Part shown: positions 15,549-24,095 of the stretch, piece after piece
Layout of the letters: the number at the start of each line of letters is the position of its first letter
How positions within the stretch are numbered: the stretch's first letter is position 1
From: Blastococcus atacamensis
GTDB lineage: Bacteria; Actinomycetota; Actinomycetes; Mycobacteriales; Geodermatophilaceae
NCBI RefSeq assembly: GCF_002938425.1
Contig: NZ_POQU01000036.1
Coordinates: 1-35,011 of the forward strand
Direction of reading: 5' to 3'
DNA: 35,011 nt
Made by a program: the position numbers and the translations under genes
Notes under the pieces: generated by a model
What the model saw: only the letters and a program-made list of their open reading frames with translations
Told to the model about the DNA's origin: nothing
Databases searched by the model: none

Positions 15549-16664
15549 GTGCTCACCAGAGCCGCCGTGCTGCGCGAGCCGGACACCGAGTACGAGATCG
15601 TCGAGCTCGAGGTCCGCGACCCCGGGCCCGGCGAGGTGCTGGTGGAGATGGCGTTCTCCGGGCTGTGCCACTCCGACGAGCACCTGCGGCACTCCAACCC
15701 CGGAGGGCGCTATCCGATCGTAGGCGGCCACGAGGGTTCCGGCGTCGTCCAGGCCGTCGGTCCCGGTGTGACCGGCGTGGCGCCGGGCGACCACATCGTC
15801 ACGAGCTTCCTGCCGGCCTGCGGGCACTGCCGCTACTGCGCCTCGGGGCGGTCCAACATCTGCGACAAGGGCGCGACCATCGCCACCGGCCTGCTGCCGG
15901 GCGGCCAGTACCCCTACCGGCTGGACGGCGAGGAGCTGGGCGGCTTCTGCATGGTCGGGGCCTTCGCGCGGCACACGCTGCTCAGCGAGTTCTCCTGCGT
16001 GAGGATCGACCCCTGGCTGCCGCTGGACACCGCGGCCCTCACCGCCTGCAGCGTGCCGACCGGATGGGGCTCGGCGGTCTACGCGGGCGGGACGCGACCG
16101 GGCGACGTCGTCGTCGTGGTCGGCCTCGGCGGGGTGGGCGTGAACGCCGTGCAGGGCGCGGTGCACGCCGGCGCGATGCACGTCATCGGCGTGGACCCGG
16201 TGCCGATGAAGCGCGAGTTCGCCGAGTCGCTGGGCGCCACCCGCACCGTGGCGAGCACCGACGAGGCCGTCGACCTCGCCCGGGAGCTCTCCCGCGGCAC
16301 CGGGGCCGACGTCGTCGTCGTGACAGTGGGGAAGATGTCGGCGGAGGTCTACAAGGGCGCAGCGGCCTGCCTGGGCAAGGGTGGCACGCTGGTGCTGACC
16401 GCGCTGGGCGACCGGCCCTCGGACGGCTCGGTGACCCTGAACGGGCAGCTGGCCACGGTGTTCGAGCACCGGGTGCAGGGCTCGATGTTCGGCTCGTGCA
16501 ACCCGTTCACCGACATCCCGCGGCTGCTGCGCATGCACGAGGCGGGCCGGCTCGAGCTCGACCGGCTGATCACCCGTCGGTACTCGCTCGACGAGGTCAA
16601 CCAGGGCTACCGCGACCAGGCCGCCGGCGAGACCGTCCGCGGCCTCCTCGTCCACGCCGACTGA
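15549..16664 (+). CDS. Zinc-dependent alcohol dehydrogenase, NDMA-dependent (mycofactocin-linked) type
   Basis: The 371-residue medium-chain dehydrogenase starts at GTG 15549 with GAGGAGG just upstream. SGLCHSDEHL gives the catalytic zinc Cys, GGHEGSGVV the zinc His/Glu, and ACGHCRYCASGRSNIC the four Cys of the structural zinc. GLGGVGVNAVQGA is the NAD-binding loop. The overall pattern and the C-terminal NQGYRDQ resemble the TIGR03989 family, whose members hold NAD tightly and pass electrons to NDMA in vitro or to mycofactocin in vivo. No mycofactocin genes are in the window, so that link is family knowledge only. Confidence 0.85.
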   Translation: MLTRAAVLREPDTEYEIVELEVRDPGPGEVLVEMAFSGLCHSDEHLRHSNPGGRYPIVGGHEGSGVVQAVGPGVTGVAPGDHIVTSFLPACGHCRYCASGRSNICDKGATIATGLLPGGQYPYRLDGEELGGFCMVGAFARHTLLSEFSCVRIDPWLPLDTAALTACSVPTGWGSAVYAGGTRPGDVVVVVGLGGVGVNAVQGAVHAGAMHVIGVDPVPMKREFAESLGATRTVASTDEAVDLARELSRGTGADVVVVTVGKMSAEVYKGAAACLGKGGTLVLTALGDRPSDGSVTLNGQLATVFEHRVQGSMFGSCNPFTDIPRLLRMHEAGRLELDRLITRRYSLDEVNQGYRDQAAGETVRGLLVHAD

Positions 16665-16689
16665 GACCGGGCCCCTCGCCCGTCACACC

Positions 16690-16754
16690 CCGGGCATGGG
16701 AAGCGATACGTGCGTTTCAGGGCCCAGAACGCATGTATCGCTTCCCATGCCCGG
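16690..16754. repeat. 65-bp near-perfect palindrome
   Basis: Two 27-base arms begin and end CCGGGCATGGGAAGCG / CGCTTCCCATGCCCGG and have one mismatch, which would be a G-U pair in RNA. They flank an 11-base centre containing GGGCCC. It follows the dehydrogenase stop by 25 nt and precedes the HAD start by 35 nt. It could terminate transcription; its arms are much longer than a simple terminator needs, suggesting a mobile intergenic repeat. Confidence 0.85.
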
Positions 16755-16789
16755 TTGGCCGGGGCGGGCATCTGGGCAGTAAGCGGCCC

Positions 16790-17458
16790 ATGAGCTCCCC
16801 GCGCATCGCCGTCCTCGACGTCGACGGCACCCTCGTCGACACCAATTACCAGCACGCCCTCGCCTGGTACCGCGCCTTCCGGTCGCTGGGGGAGACCTTC
16901 CCCGTCTGGCGGATCCACCGGCTGATCGGCATGGGAGGCGACCAGCTGGTGGCCGCGCTCGGTGGCGACGACGTCGAGGAGCGGATCGGCGACGAGGCGC
17001 GCGAGCGCTGGGTAGCCGAGGCCGATCCGCTGATGGAGGAGGTCGCGGTGCTCCCCGGCGCCCGCGAGCTGCTGCTGGCGTTCAAGGAGCGCGGGCACCG
17101 GGTCGTCCTGGCCAGCTCCGGCAAGCCGCACCACGTCGACCACTCCCTCGACCTGCTCGACGCCCGCGACCTCGCCGAGGCGTGGACCACCAGCGAGGAC
17201 GTCGAGTCGACGAAGCCGGCACCGGACCTGCTGCAGGTGGCGCTCAAGAAGCTCGGTGAGCCGCTGGACGCCCCGAGCATCCTGATCGGTGACTCGGTCT
17301 ACGACGTCGAGGCGGGCAAGAACGCCGGGATGCCGTCGATCGTGGTGCGCTCCGGCGGGTTCGGCGACGACGAGCTGCGGGACGCGGGCGCGCTGGAGAT
17401 CTTCGACACCCCGGCCGACATCGCCGCCGCGCTGGACCGCCTCGACCTCACCACCTGA
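16790..17458 (+). CDS. HAD-IA hydrolase (phosphoglycolate-phosphatase-like)
   Basis: The 222-residue protein begins MSSPRIAVLDVDGTLVD (motif I). A helical cap follows (GMGGDQLVAAL), then VVLASSGKP (motif II Ser), KPAPD (motif III Lys) and LIGDSVYDVEAGKNAGM (motif IV). All catalytic residues are present. It resembles Gph/beta-phosphoglucomutase-like phosphatases; the substrate is unknown. Its stop is 2 nt from the convergent glycerophosphodiesterase. Confidence 0.85.
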   Translation: MSSPRIAVLDVDGTLVDTNYQHALAWYRAFRSLGETFPVWRIHRLIGMGGDQLVAALGGDDVEERIGDEARERWVAEADPLMEEVAVLPGARELLLAFKERGHRVVLASSGKPHHVDHSLDLLDARDLAEAWTTSEDVESTKPAPDLLQVALKKLGEPLDAPSILIGDSVYDVEAGKNAGMPSIVVRSGGFGDDELRDAGALEIFDTPADIAAALDRLDLTT

Positions 17459-17460
17459 GG

Positions 17461-18285
17461 TCAGGCACGCCCCAGGCGGCGCAGCACCTCGTCCGGGCGG
17501 TCGGTGATGAGGGCGTCGACGCCCAGGTCGACCAGGAAGTCGATGTCCTCGGGCTCGTTCGCCGTCCAGACGTGCATCTGCTTGCCCGCCGCGTGGGCCT
17601 GGGCCACGTAGTCGGGGTCGGCGCGCAGCAGCGCCAGCCCCGGCCCGACGGCGTCCATGGAGCCGGAGAGCAGCTCGGAGCGGACCGGGCGCAGCCGCTT
17701 GCCGATCAGCTGCACGGTCTGCACGCCGGGAGCCAGCGCCCGGGCCCGGCGGACGGCGAGCTGGGAGAAGCTCATGACGCGGAACGCGGGCCTGCCGCCC
17801 CACTCGACGGGGTCGTCGCCGTCGAGCAGGCCGTAGCGGCGCAGGCACCGCATCAGCTCCTGCTCGACCCGGTGCGCGTGCCGGGTGGGGTGCTTGGTCT
17901 CGATGGCCAGGCGGACGGTGCCGGGGGTGGCCGTCGCGTACTCGAGCAGCCGGTCGAGGGTGAGCACCGAGCCGTTCTCGACGTCGGGCTCGTCGGCGAC
18001 GGCGAGGATCTCGTCGTCCTTCCACCGGTTGAGCCGGCCGCGCCGGGGGCCGAACTGGAACTGCTCGAGCTCGGCGAGCCGGAGGGTGGAGACGACGCCG
18101 CGCCCGTTGGAGGTGCGGTGCACCCTGCGGTCGTGGACGCAGACCAGCACGCCGTCCCGGGTCATCCGGACGTCGCACTCGACGGCGTCCGCGCCGATCT
18201 CCACGGCGTGCCGGTAGGCGGCCAGGGTGTGCTCGGGTGCCTCGGCGGTGGCTCCTCGGTGGGCGACGACCTCGGGGGTGCTCAC
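17461..18285 (-). CDS. Glycerophosphodiester phosphodiesterase
   Basis: The 274-residue protein carries the GDPD signature: AHRGATAEAPEHT at the N terminus, GADAVECDVRMTRDG with metal-binding Glu and Asp, VHDRRVHRTSNG with the catalytic His, and LAIETKH. The C-terminal DALITDRPDE closes the TIM barrel. No signal peptide is visible, so it is the cytoplasmic (UgpQ-like) type that hydrolyses glycerophosphodiesters to glycerol-3-phosphate and an alcohol. It lies downstream of the GpgS gene on the same strand, separated by 80 nt. Confidence 0.9.
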   Translation of the reverse strand: MSTPEVVAHRGATAEAPEHTLAAYRHAVEIGADAVECDVRMTRDGVLVCVHDRRVHRTSNGRGVVSTLRLAELEQFQFGPRRGRLNRWKDDEILAVADEPDVENGSVLTLDRLLEYATATPGTVRLAIETKHPTRHAHRVEQELMRCLRRYGLLDGDDPVEWGGRPAFRVMSFSQLAVRRARALAPGVQTVQLIGKRLRPVRSELLSGSMDAVGPGLALLRADPDYVAQAHAAGKQMHVWTANEPEDIDFLVDLGVDALITDRPDEVLRRLGRA

Positions 18286-18365
18286 CTGTGGGAGGGACGG
18301 CGACGGGGGAGCGGCACGGAAGGATCCTGCCTGCCCGCCCGGCCCTCCGCAGCGGCGGCTGGCGG

Positions 18366-19388
18366 TCAGCCGGCGAGGCGGGCGCGGTACTCCGGGACGC
18401 TGACCATCGGGGGGCGCTCGGCGACGGCGACGTCGCTGGTCCGGGGCACGAAGCGGGTGCCGTCGTGCCGGAACCGGGTGAGCAGTCCGCTCGGCTCGCG
18501 CGAGGAGGCCGCCCGCGACAGCACGGTGGCCACCACCTGGCCGGCCATCTCGCCGAGGGCCTCGACGCCCTGGGAGGTGTGCCGGCGGGTGCCGAGGTCG
18601 ACCTGGGCGAGCGAGGCGAGCCCGCCGGCGTGCAGCAGGTCCACGAGCAGGCCGACCTCCACGCCGTAGGCGGAGACGAACGGCACCCGCTCCAGGGCGG
18701 AGCGGCGGCCGGCGTACTCACCGCCCAGTGGCTGGACGACGCCGGCGAGCTCGGGCCACAGCGCGTTCAGCAGCGGCCGCGCGGTCAGCTCGGTCACCCG
18801 GCCGCCGCCGGTGGGGACGACGGCGCCGTCGACCTCCAGCGGCCGGGTGTAGCAGCCCTTCACGTACCGCACCTGCGGATCGGCGAGCAGTGGACGCAGC
18901 AGCGCCGGGACGTAGTGGGTGACGTCGCCGAGCAGGTCGGCGTCGAGGAAGACGACGAGGTCGCCGGTGGTGGCGGCCAGCGACTTCCACAGCGCCTCGC
19001 CCTTGCCGGGCCGGGTGCCGTGGGCGGGCAGCACGTCGGTGGTGGCGACGACGTCGGCGCCGGCGGCCCGGGCGACGGCCGCCGTCGCATCGGTGGAGTC
19101 GGAGTCCATGACGACCAGCTCGTCGACGAGGGGGACCCGGCGCACCCAGTGCTCGCGGATGTCCGCGACGAGCCGGCCGACGGTGGCCTCCTCGTCGCGC
19201 GCGGGCAGCACGACGCTGACGCGGGAGCCGCCGCGCCGCTTCGCCCGCAGCAGGGCGCCGGGATCGAGGTCGGCCAGGGAGGTCGCGGTCGTGGTGCGGT
19301 CGGCGAACCAGGCTCGGGCGTCGGGTCTCACGGCTCCACTGTCGTCCACGCGGACCGGGGGGCACCAGGCAGGCAGCCCGCTGTTCAC
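18366..19388 (-). CDS. gpgS: Glucosyl-3-phosphoglycerate synthase
   Basis: The GT-A glycosyltransferase of up to 340 residues resembles mycobacterial GpgS along its length. It has VSVVLPARDEEATVG (nucleotide-sugar entry), DSDSTDAT, RPGKGEALWKSLAAT, FLDADL (metal DxD-like site), TGGGRVTELTARPLLNAL, QPLGGEYAGRR and AYGVEVGLLVDL. GpgS transfers glucose from UDP-glucose to 3-phosphoglycerate, the first step to glucosylglycerate and methylglucose lipopolysaccharides. The start is uncertain: GTG 19388 gives the longest form, while GTG 19331 gives an N terminus closer to family length. The phosphatase partner (GpgP) is not obviously here. Confidence 0.88.
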   Translation of the reverse strand: MNSGLPAWCPPVRVDDSGAVRPDARAWFADRTTTATSLADLDPGALLRAKRRGGSRVSVVLPARDEEATVGRLVADIREHWVRRVPLVDELVVMDSDSTDATAAVARAAGADVVATTDVLPAHGTRPGKGEALWKSLAATTGDLVVFLDADLLGDVTHYVPALLRPLLADPQVRYVKGCYTRPLEVDGAVVPTGGGRVTELTARPLLNALWPELAGVVQPLGGEYAGRRSALERVPFVSAYGVEVGLLVDLLHAGGLASLAQVDLGTRRHTSQGVEALGEMAGQVVATVLSRAASSREPSGLLTRFRHDGTRFVPRTSDVAVAERPPMVSVPEYRARLAG

Positions 19389-19421
19389 CGGACCGTCACG
19401 GCGGCGACGACCGGCGTCGGT

Positions 19422-21881
19422 TCAGCGGGTGGCGGGGGTGCGGCCGGCGGCCAGCCGCACCGCGAGGTCGTCGATGGTGAGGTCGTGGGGGAGCGCCCGC
19501 CCGTGCAGCAGCTCGAGGCCGGCGGCGATGGCGCCGTCGCGCTGCTCGGCGGTGGAGATGCCGCCGGCGATGGAGACCAGCCCCACGGAGGCGCTGGTGC
19601 GGGCGATGGACGCCAGCACCGTGAGCGCGCGGTCGGTGTCGTCGCGGGTGGCCAGGTTCCCCACCTCGACCCGCAGCATGTCCAGCGGGACGCGGGCCAG
19701 CAGGGCCCAGATGCTGTGGCCCATGCCGTAGCCGTCGAGGCACAGCCGCACGCCGGTGCGCCGCACGGCCTCGAGCTCGGGAACCAGGGCGGCCGACGAG
19801 GTCATCAGGGTCTCCCCGGTGAAGGAGAGCACCAGCCGCGAGGGCTCCAGGCCTGCGTCCCCGAGCGACGAGGCGACCTCCCGGGCGAGCCCTTCGGCCA
19901 CGAACGCACGTGGCGGCAGGCTGACGGCGAGGGTCAGTGACGGGTCGTCGAGCGAGGCGATCTGCGCGCAGGCGTTGCGCAGCAGCCAGCCGTGCAGGGC
20001 CGAGGTCTGCCCGTACCACTCGGCGGCGGTCCAGAGCTCGAGGCCGCGGGCGATGCCGCGCACGGGGTGCTCGTACACCGCGGTGGCGTGCACCAGGTCG
20101 ATGCGGCCGTCGGGAGCGCAGGCGGCGTCGAGACGGACGCTGGTCGTGCCCTCGACCTGGGCGAGCTCCAGGGTGATCCCGCCGACGGCGAGGGTGCTCT
20201 CCTCCCGCGCGATGCGCACGCAGCCCTTGCCGGCGCGCTTGGCCTCGCGCAGGGCGGCGTCGGCGGCGCGGAAGGCGGCCTGGCCACCGATGGTGGCGAG
20301 GGTGGAGACGCCGACGCTGGCGCCCACGGCGAAGGTGTGCCCGCCGGCGTGGAACGGCAGCCTCATGACGTCGACGACGCGGGAGGCCACCTCCTCGCCG
20401 TCGGCCAGGGAGCCGTTGAGCAGGACGGCGAACTCGTCGCCGCCGAGGCGGGCGATCAGGTCGTCGTCGCGGACGACCGTCCGCAGCCGCCGGGCGACCT
20501 CGACCAGGAGCTGGTCGCCGACCTCGTGGCCGGACATGTCGTTGACGGCCTTGAAGCCATCGAGGTCGAGCACCAGCAGCACGCGGGAGGAGTCGGAGAC
20601 GGCGCCGAGCTCGCGGAAGAGCAGGACGCGGTTGGGCAGCCCGGTGAGGTGGTCGGTGTAGGCCATGCGCTCGAGCTCGCGCTCGCGCAGCCGACGGGTG
20701 GTGACGTCGCGCAGGTGGAGCACGCGGCGGCTGCCGCCGGGGCGCTCGGAGAAGGTGACCTCGAGCTCGCGCTCCTCGGCGCCCTCGACCGGGACCCGGA
20801 AGTGCAGCGCGCCGCCACCGGCGTGGGCGCGCACGGTCGCGCGGTCCTCGCGGACGACGAGTGAGAGCAGGGAGACCTCCTGCTCGGTCGCGCCGTCGAT
20901 CCCCAGGAGGTCGCGGGCGGCGGGGGAGGTGAACAGCAGCCGGAAGTGCGGATCGATGATCGCGAGGCCGTCGGAGCTGGACTCGATGAGCTCGCGGAAG
21001 TCCTCCTCGCTGCGCACCAGGTCCTGGGTGACCCGGCTGTCCTCGCGGATGCGCAGCACCAGACGGATCCCCATGAGCAGCAGGACGGCGGCGATGCCGA
21101 GCTCGGTACCGGTGCTGACCTCCTCGCCCCGGAGGACGCCGGCCACGAGGGCTGCGGGCACGCCGAGCACGGCGGCGACGACGAGCACCAGGCCCGCGAC
21201 GCTGATCCGCGGGGTGGAGGCGCGGGCGGTGCGCTCGGCCCCGGTCACCGGGGCGCGGGAGGCGGCGAGGCCGGCGCAGAGCAGGGCTCCGGCGACGGCG
21301 CCGTCGGAGAGCGCCGTCCAGGTCCAGGACGGGGAGACGATGGCCATGGCCTCGGCGCCGGCCGCCCCGGCCTGCAGCGAGATACCGACGAGCAGCGTGG
21401 TGGCCGAGCGGCGCATCGCCGTCGTCGACACGGTGCACAGGGCGCCGGCGCCGCCCAGCACCAGGGCGGCGTAGGCGCCGTAGGCGAGCACGAGCGAGCG
21501 GAGGTCGTCGGGGGCGTCCGCCGGGGTGACGAGCGGGGTGCGCAGCACTTCGGTGACCACGACGATCGAGGCGACGACGACCGCGCCGTCGACGGCGAGA
21601 GCGCTCCAGCGGGCGCGGATGACCCGCCGGGCGAGGCAGGCGCAGGTGATCAGCGGCGAGGTGGCGGCGAGCAACAGGACGACGTCGTCGACGCCGAAGC
21701 CGTCGAACCGGGGGCCGGGGAACGAGCCGGCCAGGAACTGGGCGACGGCGAAGCCCAGGGCGCCGATCGCCGGCGGCCACCAGGGGCCGGCGGCGGCCCG
21801 GTCCATGACGCGCGGCAGGCGCAGCAGGAGCACCGCGCAGCTGATGGCGACGCAGCCCAGGACGAGCTCGTCCCACTGCAT
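19422..21881 (-). CDS. Multipass membrane PAS-GGDEF-EAL protein; active-looking cyclase, degenerate EAL
   Basis: About nine transmembrane segments (residues 5-280) precede a PAS-like domain (about 295-395), a GGDEF domain (about 400-560) and an EAL-like domain (about 580-810). The cyclase is intact: LTGLPNR, LDLDGFKAVND, an inhibitory RDDD site five residues before RLGGDEF (480-484). In the EAL part the signature is YEH (603-605), the usual EITES reads FTGET and DDFGTG reads DGYGMG, so phosphodiesterase activity is unlikely. ATG 21881 is the first standard start. The upstream in-frame codons to 21977 encode another hydrophobic helix with only a CTG as possible start, so the gene may begin there and overlap its neighbour. 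Confidence 0.88.
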   Translation of the reverse strand: MQWDELVLGCVAISCAVLLLRLPRVMDRAAAGPWWPPAIGALGFAVAQFLAGSFPGPRFDGFGVDDVVLLLAATSPLITCACLARRVIRARWSALAVDGAVVVASIVVVTEVLRTPLVTPADAPDDLRSLVLAYGAYAALVLGGAGALCTVSTTAMRRSATTLLVGISLQAGAAGAEAMAIVSPSWTWTALSDGAVAGALLCAGLAASRAPVTGAERTARASTPRISVAGLVLVVAAVLGVPAALVAGVLRGEEVSTGTELGIAAVLLLMGIRLVLRIREDSRVTQDLVRSEEDFRELIESSSDGLAIIDPHFRLLFTSPAARDLLGIDGATEQEVSLLSLVVREDRATVRAHAGGGALHFRVPVEGAEERELEVTFSERPGGSRRVLHLRDVTTRRLRERELERMAYTDHLTGLPNRVLLFRELGAVSDSSRVLLVLDLDGFKAVNDMSGHEVGDQLLVEVARRLRTVVRDDDLIARLGGDEFAVLLNGSLADGEEVASRVVDVMRLPFHAGGHTFAVGASVGVSTLATIGGQAAFRAADAALREAKRAGKGCVRIAREESTLAVGGITLELAQVEGTTSVRLDAACAPDGRIDLVHATAVYEHPVRGIARGLELWTAAEWYGQTSALHGWLLRNACAQIASLDDPSLTLAVSLPPRAFVAEGLAREVASSLGDAGLEPSRLVLSFTGETLMTSSAALVPELEAVRRTGVRLCLDGYGMGHSIWALLARVPLDMLRVEVGNLATRDDTDRALTVLASIARTSASVGLVSIAGGISTAEQRDGAIAAGLELLHGRALPHDLTIDDLAVRLAAGRTPATR

Positions 21882-21969
21882 GCCGGTGCCGTCGGGCGCG
21901 CTGAAGGGGACCGTGCAGGCCAGGCCGAGGACGGCGAGGACGACGGTCCAGCGGACCTGGGCGGGGAGC

Positions 21970-23865
21970 TCACGCAGGCACCTCGGGGGCGGCGGAGGCG
22001 ATGTCGGGAACGGTCCGCCACACGCCGGCGGCGAGCTGCTCGACCTCCAGCGGCCGGGAGAACGCGTAGCCCTGCACGTACCGGTGGCCCATGTCGCTCA
22101 TCAGCGCGAGCACGCCGGGGGTGGCGACGCCCTCGACGATGACCGGCAGGCCGAGGCTGGTGCCCAGCTGCAGGATCGCGCGGCACAGCGCCCGGCGCTG
22201 CGGATCCGTCTCGACGTCGGCGAGGAAGTGCTGGTCCATCTTGAGCAGGTCGACGGGCATGCCGACGAGGTAGGCCAGCGAGGAGAAGCCGGTGCCGAAG
22301 TCGTCGACGGCGATCCGCACGCCGAGCCCGCGCAGGGTCTCCAGATCCGCGGCGACGTGCTCGTCGAGCAGCATCGACTCGGTGATCTCCACGATCAGCC
22401 GGGAGGCGGCCAGCCGGCTGCTCTCCAGGGCGGCGACGACGTCGGAGACGAGCTCGCCGCTGCGGACCTGGCGGGCGGAGACGTTGACGGCGACGGACAG
22501 CTCGTCGTCGGTGGTGGCGACGGTGCCGCAGGCCTCGACGAGCACCCAGCGGCCGAGCTCGGTGATCAACGGCGACTCCTCGGCCAGGGGCACGAACTCC
22601 TGGGGGGAGACGTCGCCGAGCTCGGGGTGCCGCCAGCGCAGGAGTGCCTCCACCGACACGGTGCGGTGCAGGACGACGTCGACGACGGGCTGGAAGGCCA
22701 GCCGCAGCTCGCCGCGCTCGAGGGCGCCGGCGAGGTCGACGGCGAGGGTGCTGCGCCGGTCCTGGGCGTTGCGCAGGGCGTTGTCGTAGCGGTGCACGGA
22801 ACCGACGCCGGCGGTGCGGGCGCTGTAGAGGGCGATGTCGGCGCGGCGCAGGGCCTCGCCGGGGTCGATGTCGGGAGCCAGGCCGGTGACGCCGGCGGTG
22901 GCGGTGAGCGGGCCGGCCGGGGTGGCCAGGTAGCCGAGCGTGGTGATCAGCCGGGTGGCGACGACCTCGGCGTCGGAGACGGTGCCGTCGACCAGGACGA
23001 CGAAGTCGCTGTTCTTGCCGCGGGCCAGCCAATCCTCGCCGCGCAGTTCACGGGTGAGCCGGGCGGTGAGGACGCGGAGCACGGTCTCCTCGGTGCCGGG
23101 GCGGGCGGCCGCGGCGGCCAGGCCGTCGAGGGAGAGCAGGACCAGCGCCACCGGGGCGGTCGCCACCTGGCGTTGCACGGCGGCCAGCCGGCGGCTGAGC
23201 GCCGTCCGGTTGGGCAGGCCGGTGACGGGGTCGGTGAGGGAGAGCTCGAGCAGCTCGGGGTCGACGCCACGGCCGCGGGAGGTGACGTCGCGGCAGTGCA
23301 GGACGAGCGCGCCGGCGTCGGGGTCGGCGCGCAGGTCGCGGACGGTCGCCTGCACGAGGCGCCACTGCCCGTCGGCGGTGCGCACCCGGGCGGTGCGGAC
23401 GGCGAACTCGCCGTTCTCGCCGCGGGGGGCGTGCGTGCCGAAGAGGTTGCCGCGGTCGTCGGGGTGGATCGCCGGCTCGAGCGGGAGGCCGATCAGCTCG
23501 GCGGGCTCGTGGCCGAGCAGCGGCGCGATGCCCGGGGAGGCGAAGGTGACGCGCAGCCGCTGGTCGAGGATGACGACGGGGTCGACGCTGCTGCGCGCGA
23601 GCGTGCGGAACGCGGCCTGGCTGGCGCGAAGGTCGCTGCTCAGCCGGTGTGAACGGCGGCAGACGGCGGTGAGCGCCGCGGTGATCGAGACCAGGCCGAG
23701 CAGCGCGATCAGTGCCCGCAGCAGGGGGTGCCCGGGAAGGAACGGGGCGGCGACGGCGGCCAGCGCGATCCCGAAGGCGAGGACGGCGAGGAGCCCGGTG
23801 CGCCTCCGGTGAGGCGGAGCCGGGACTGCAGCCGCTGGCTGCCCCAGGTCGGGGGCGGTCGTCAC
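21970..23865 (-). CDS. Membrane PAS-GGDEF-EAL protein; degenerate GGDEF, intact phosphodiesterase
   Basis: From GTG 23865 the product is 631 residues; TTG 23901 is an alternative start. Two transmembrane helices (about 22-72) are followed by a PAS domain (RSSVDPVVILDQRLRVTF), a GGDEF-like domain whose signature is KNSDF (284-288), and a full EAL domain. The EAL part keeps every catalytic element: VEALLRW (406-408 EAL), NVSARQ, EITES, DDFGTGFSS, LKMDQ, VEGV and QGYAFSRPL. It should hydrolyse cyclic-di-GMP at the membrane, with the GGDEF part possibly a GTP or c-di-GMP sensor. It ends 88 nt before, or overlapping, the opposite-acting cyclase gene. Confidence 0.9.
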   Translation of the reverse strand: MTTAPDLGQPAAAVPAPPHRRRTGLLAVLAFGIALAAVAAPFLPGHPLLRALIALLGLVSITAALTAVCRRSHRLSSDLRASQAAFRTLARSSVDPVVILDQRLRVTFASPGIAPLLGHEPAELIGLPLEPAIHPDDRGNLFGTHAPRGENGEFAVRTARVRTADGQWRLVQATVRDLRADPDAGALVLHCRDVTSRGRGVDPELLELSLTDPVTGLPNRTALSRRLAAVQRQVATAPVALVLLSLDGLAAAAARPGTEETVLRVLTARLTRELRGEDWLARGKNSDFVVLVDGTVSDAEVVATRLITTLGYLATPAGPLTATAGVTGLAPDIDPGEALRRADIALYSARTAGVGSVHRYDNALRNAQDRRSTLAVDLAGALERGELRLAFQPVVDVVLHRTVSVEALLRWRHPELGDVSPQEFVPLAEESPLITELGRWVLVEACGTVATTDDELSVAVNVSARQVRSGELVSDVVAALESSRLAASRLIVEITESMLLDEHVAADLETLRGLGVRIAVDDFGTGFSSLAYLVGMPVDLLKMDQHFLADVETDPQRRALCRAILQLGTSLGLPVIVEGVATPGVLALMSDMGHRYVQGYAFSRPLEVEQLAAGVWRTVPDIASAAPEVPA

Positions 23866-24082
23866 ACGTTCGTTGTCGGGACGCGAGGACCGTTGCTGCA
23901 ATCGGCGTCATCGATCCGTCACCCGGAGGGGGGACCGTGCGATCCGCGGTTGCCGCCGAGCGGGCAGGTGCGGTCGGCGACACGGGGGACCCGCCGGAGG
24001 GCGCGACTCCGACTGCCCACTCGACCCTCCGGCTCCGGGACAGTCTGCCACTCCGCGCCACTGCGGAACGGCGTCGTCCGCG

Positions 24083-24088
24083 TAACCT
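24083..24088 (+). promoter_or_regulatory. Candidate leaderless -10 element (TAACCT)
   Basis: TAACCT fits TANNNT and ends 7 nt before the ATG of the SGNH-like gene, with no ribosome site between. Confidence 0.4.
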
Positions 24089-24095
24089 GGCCGCC

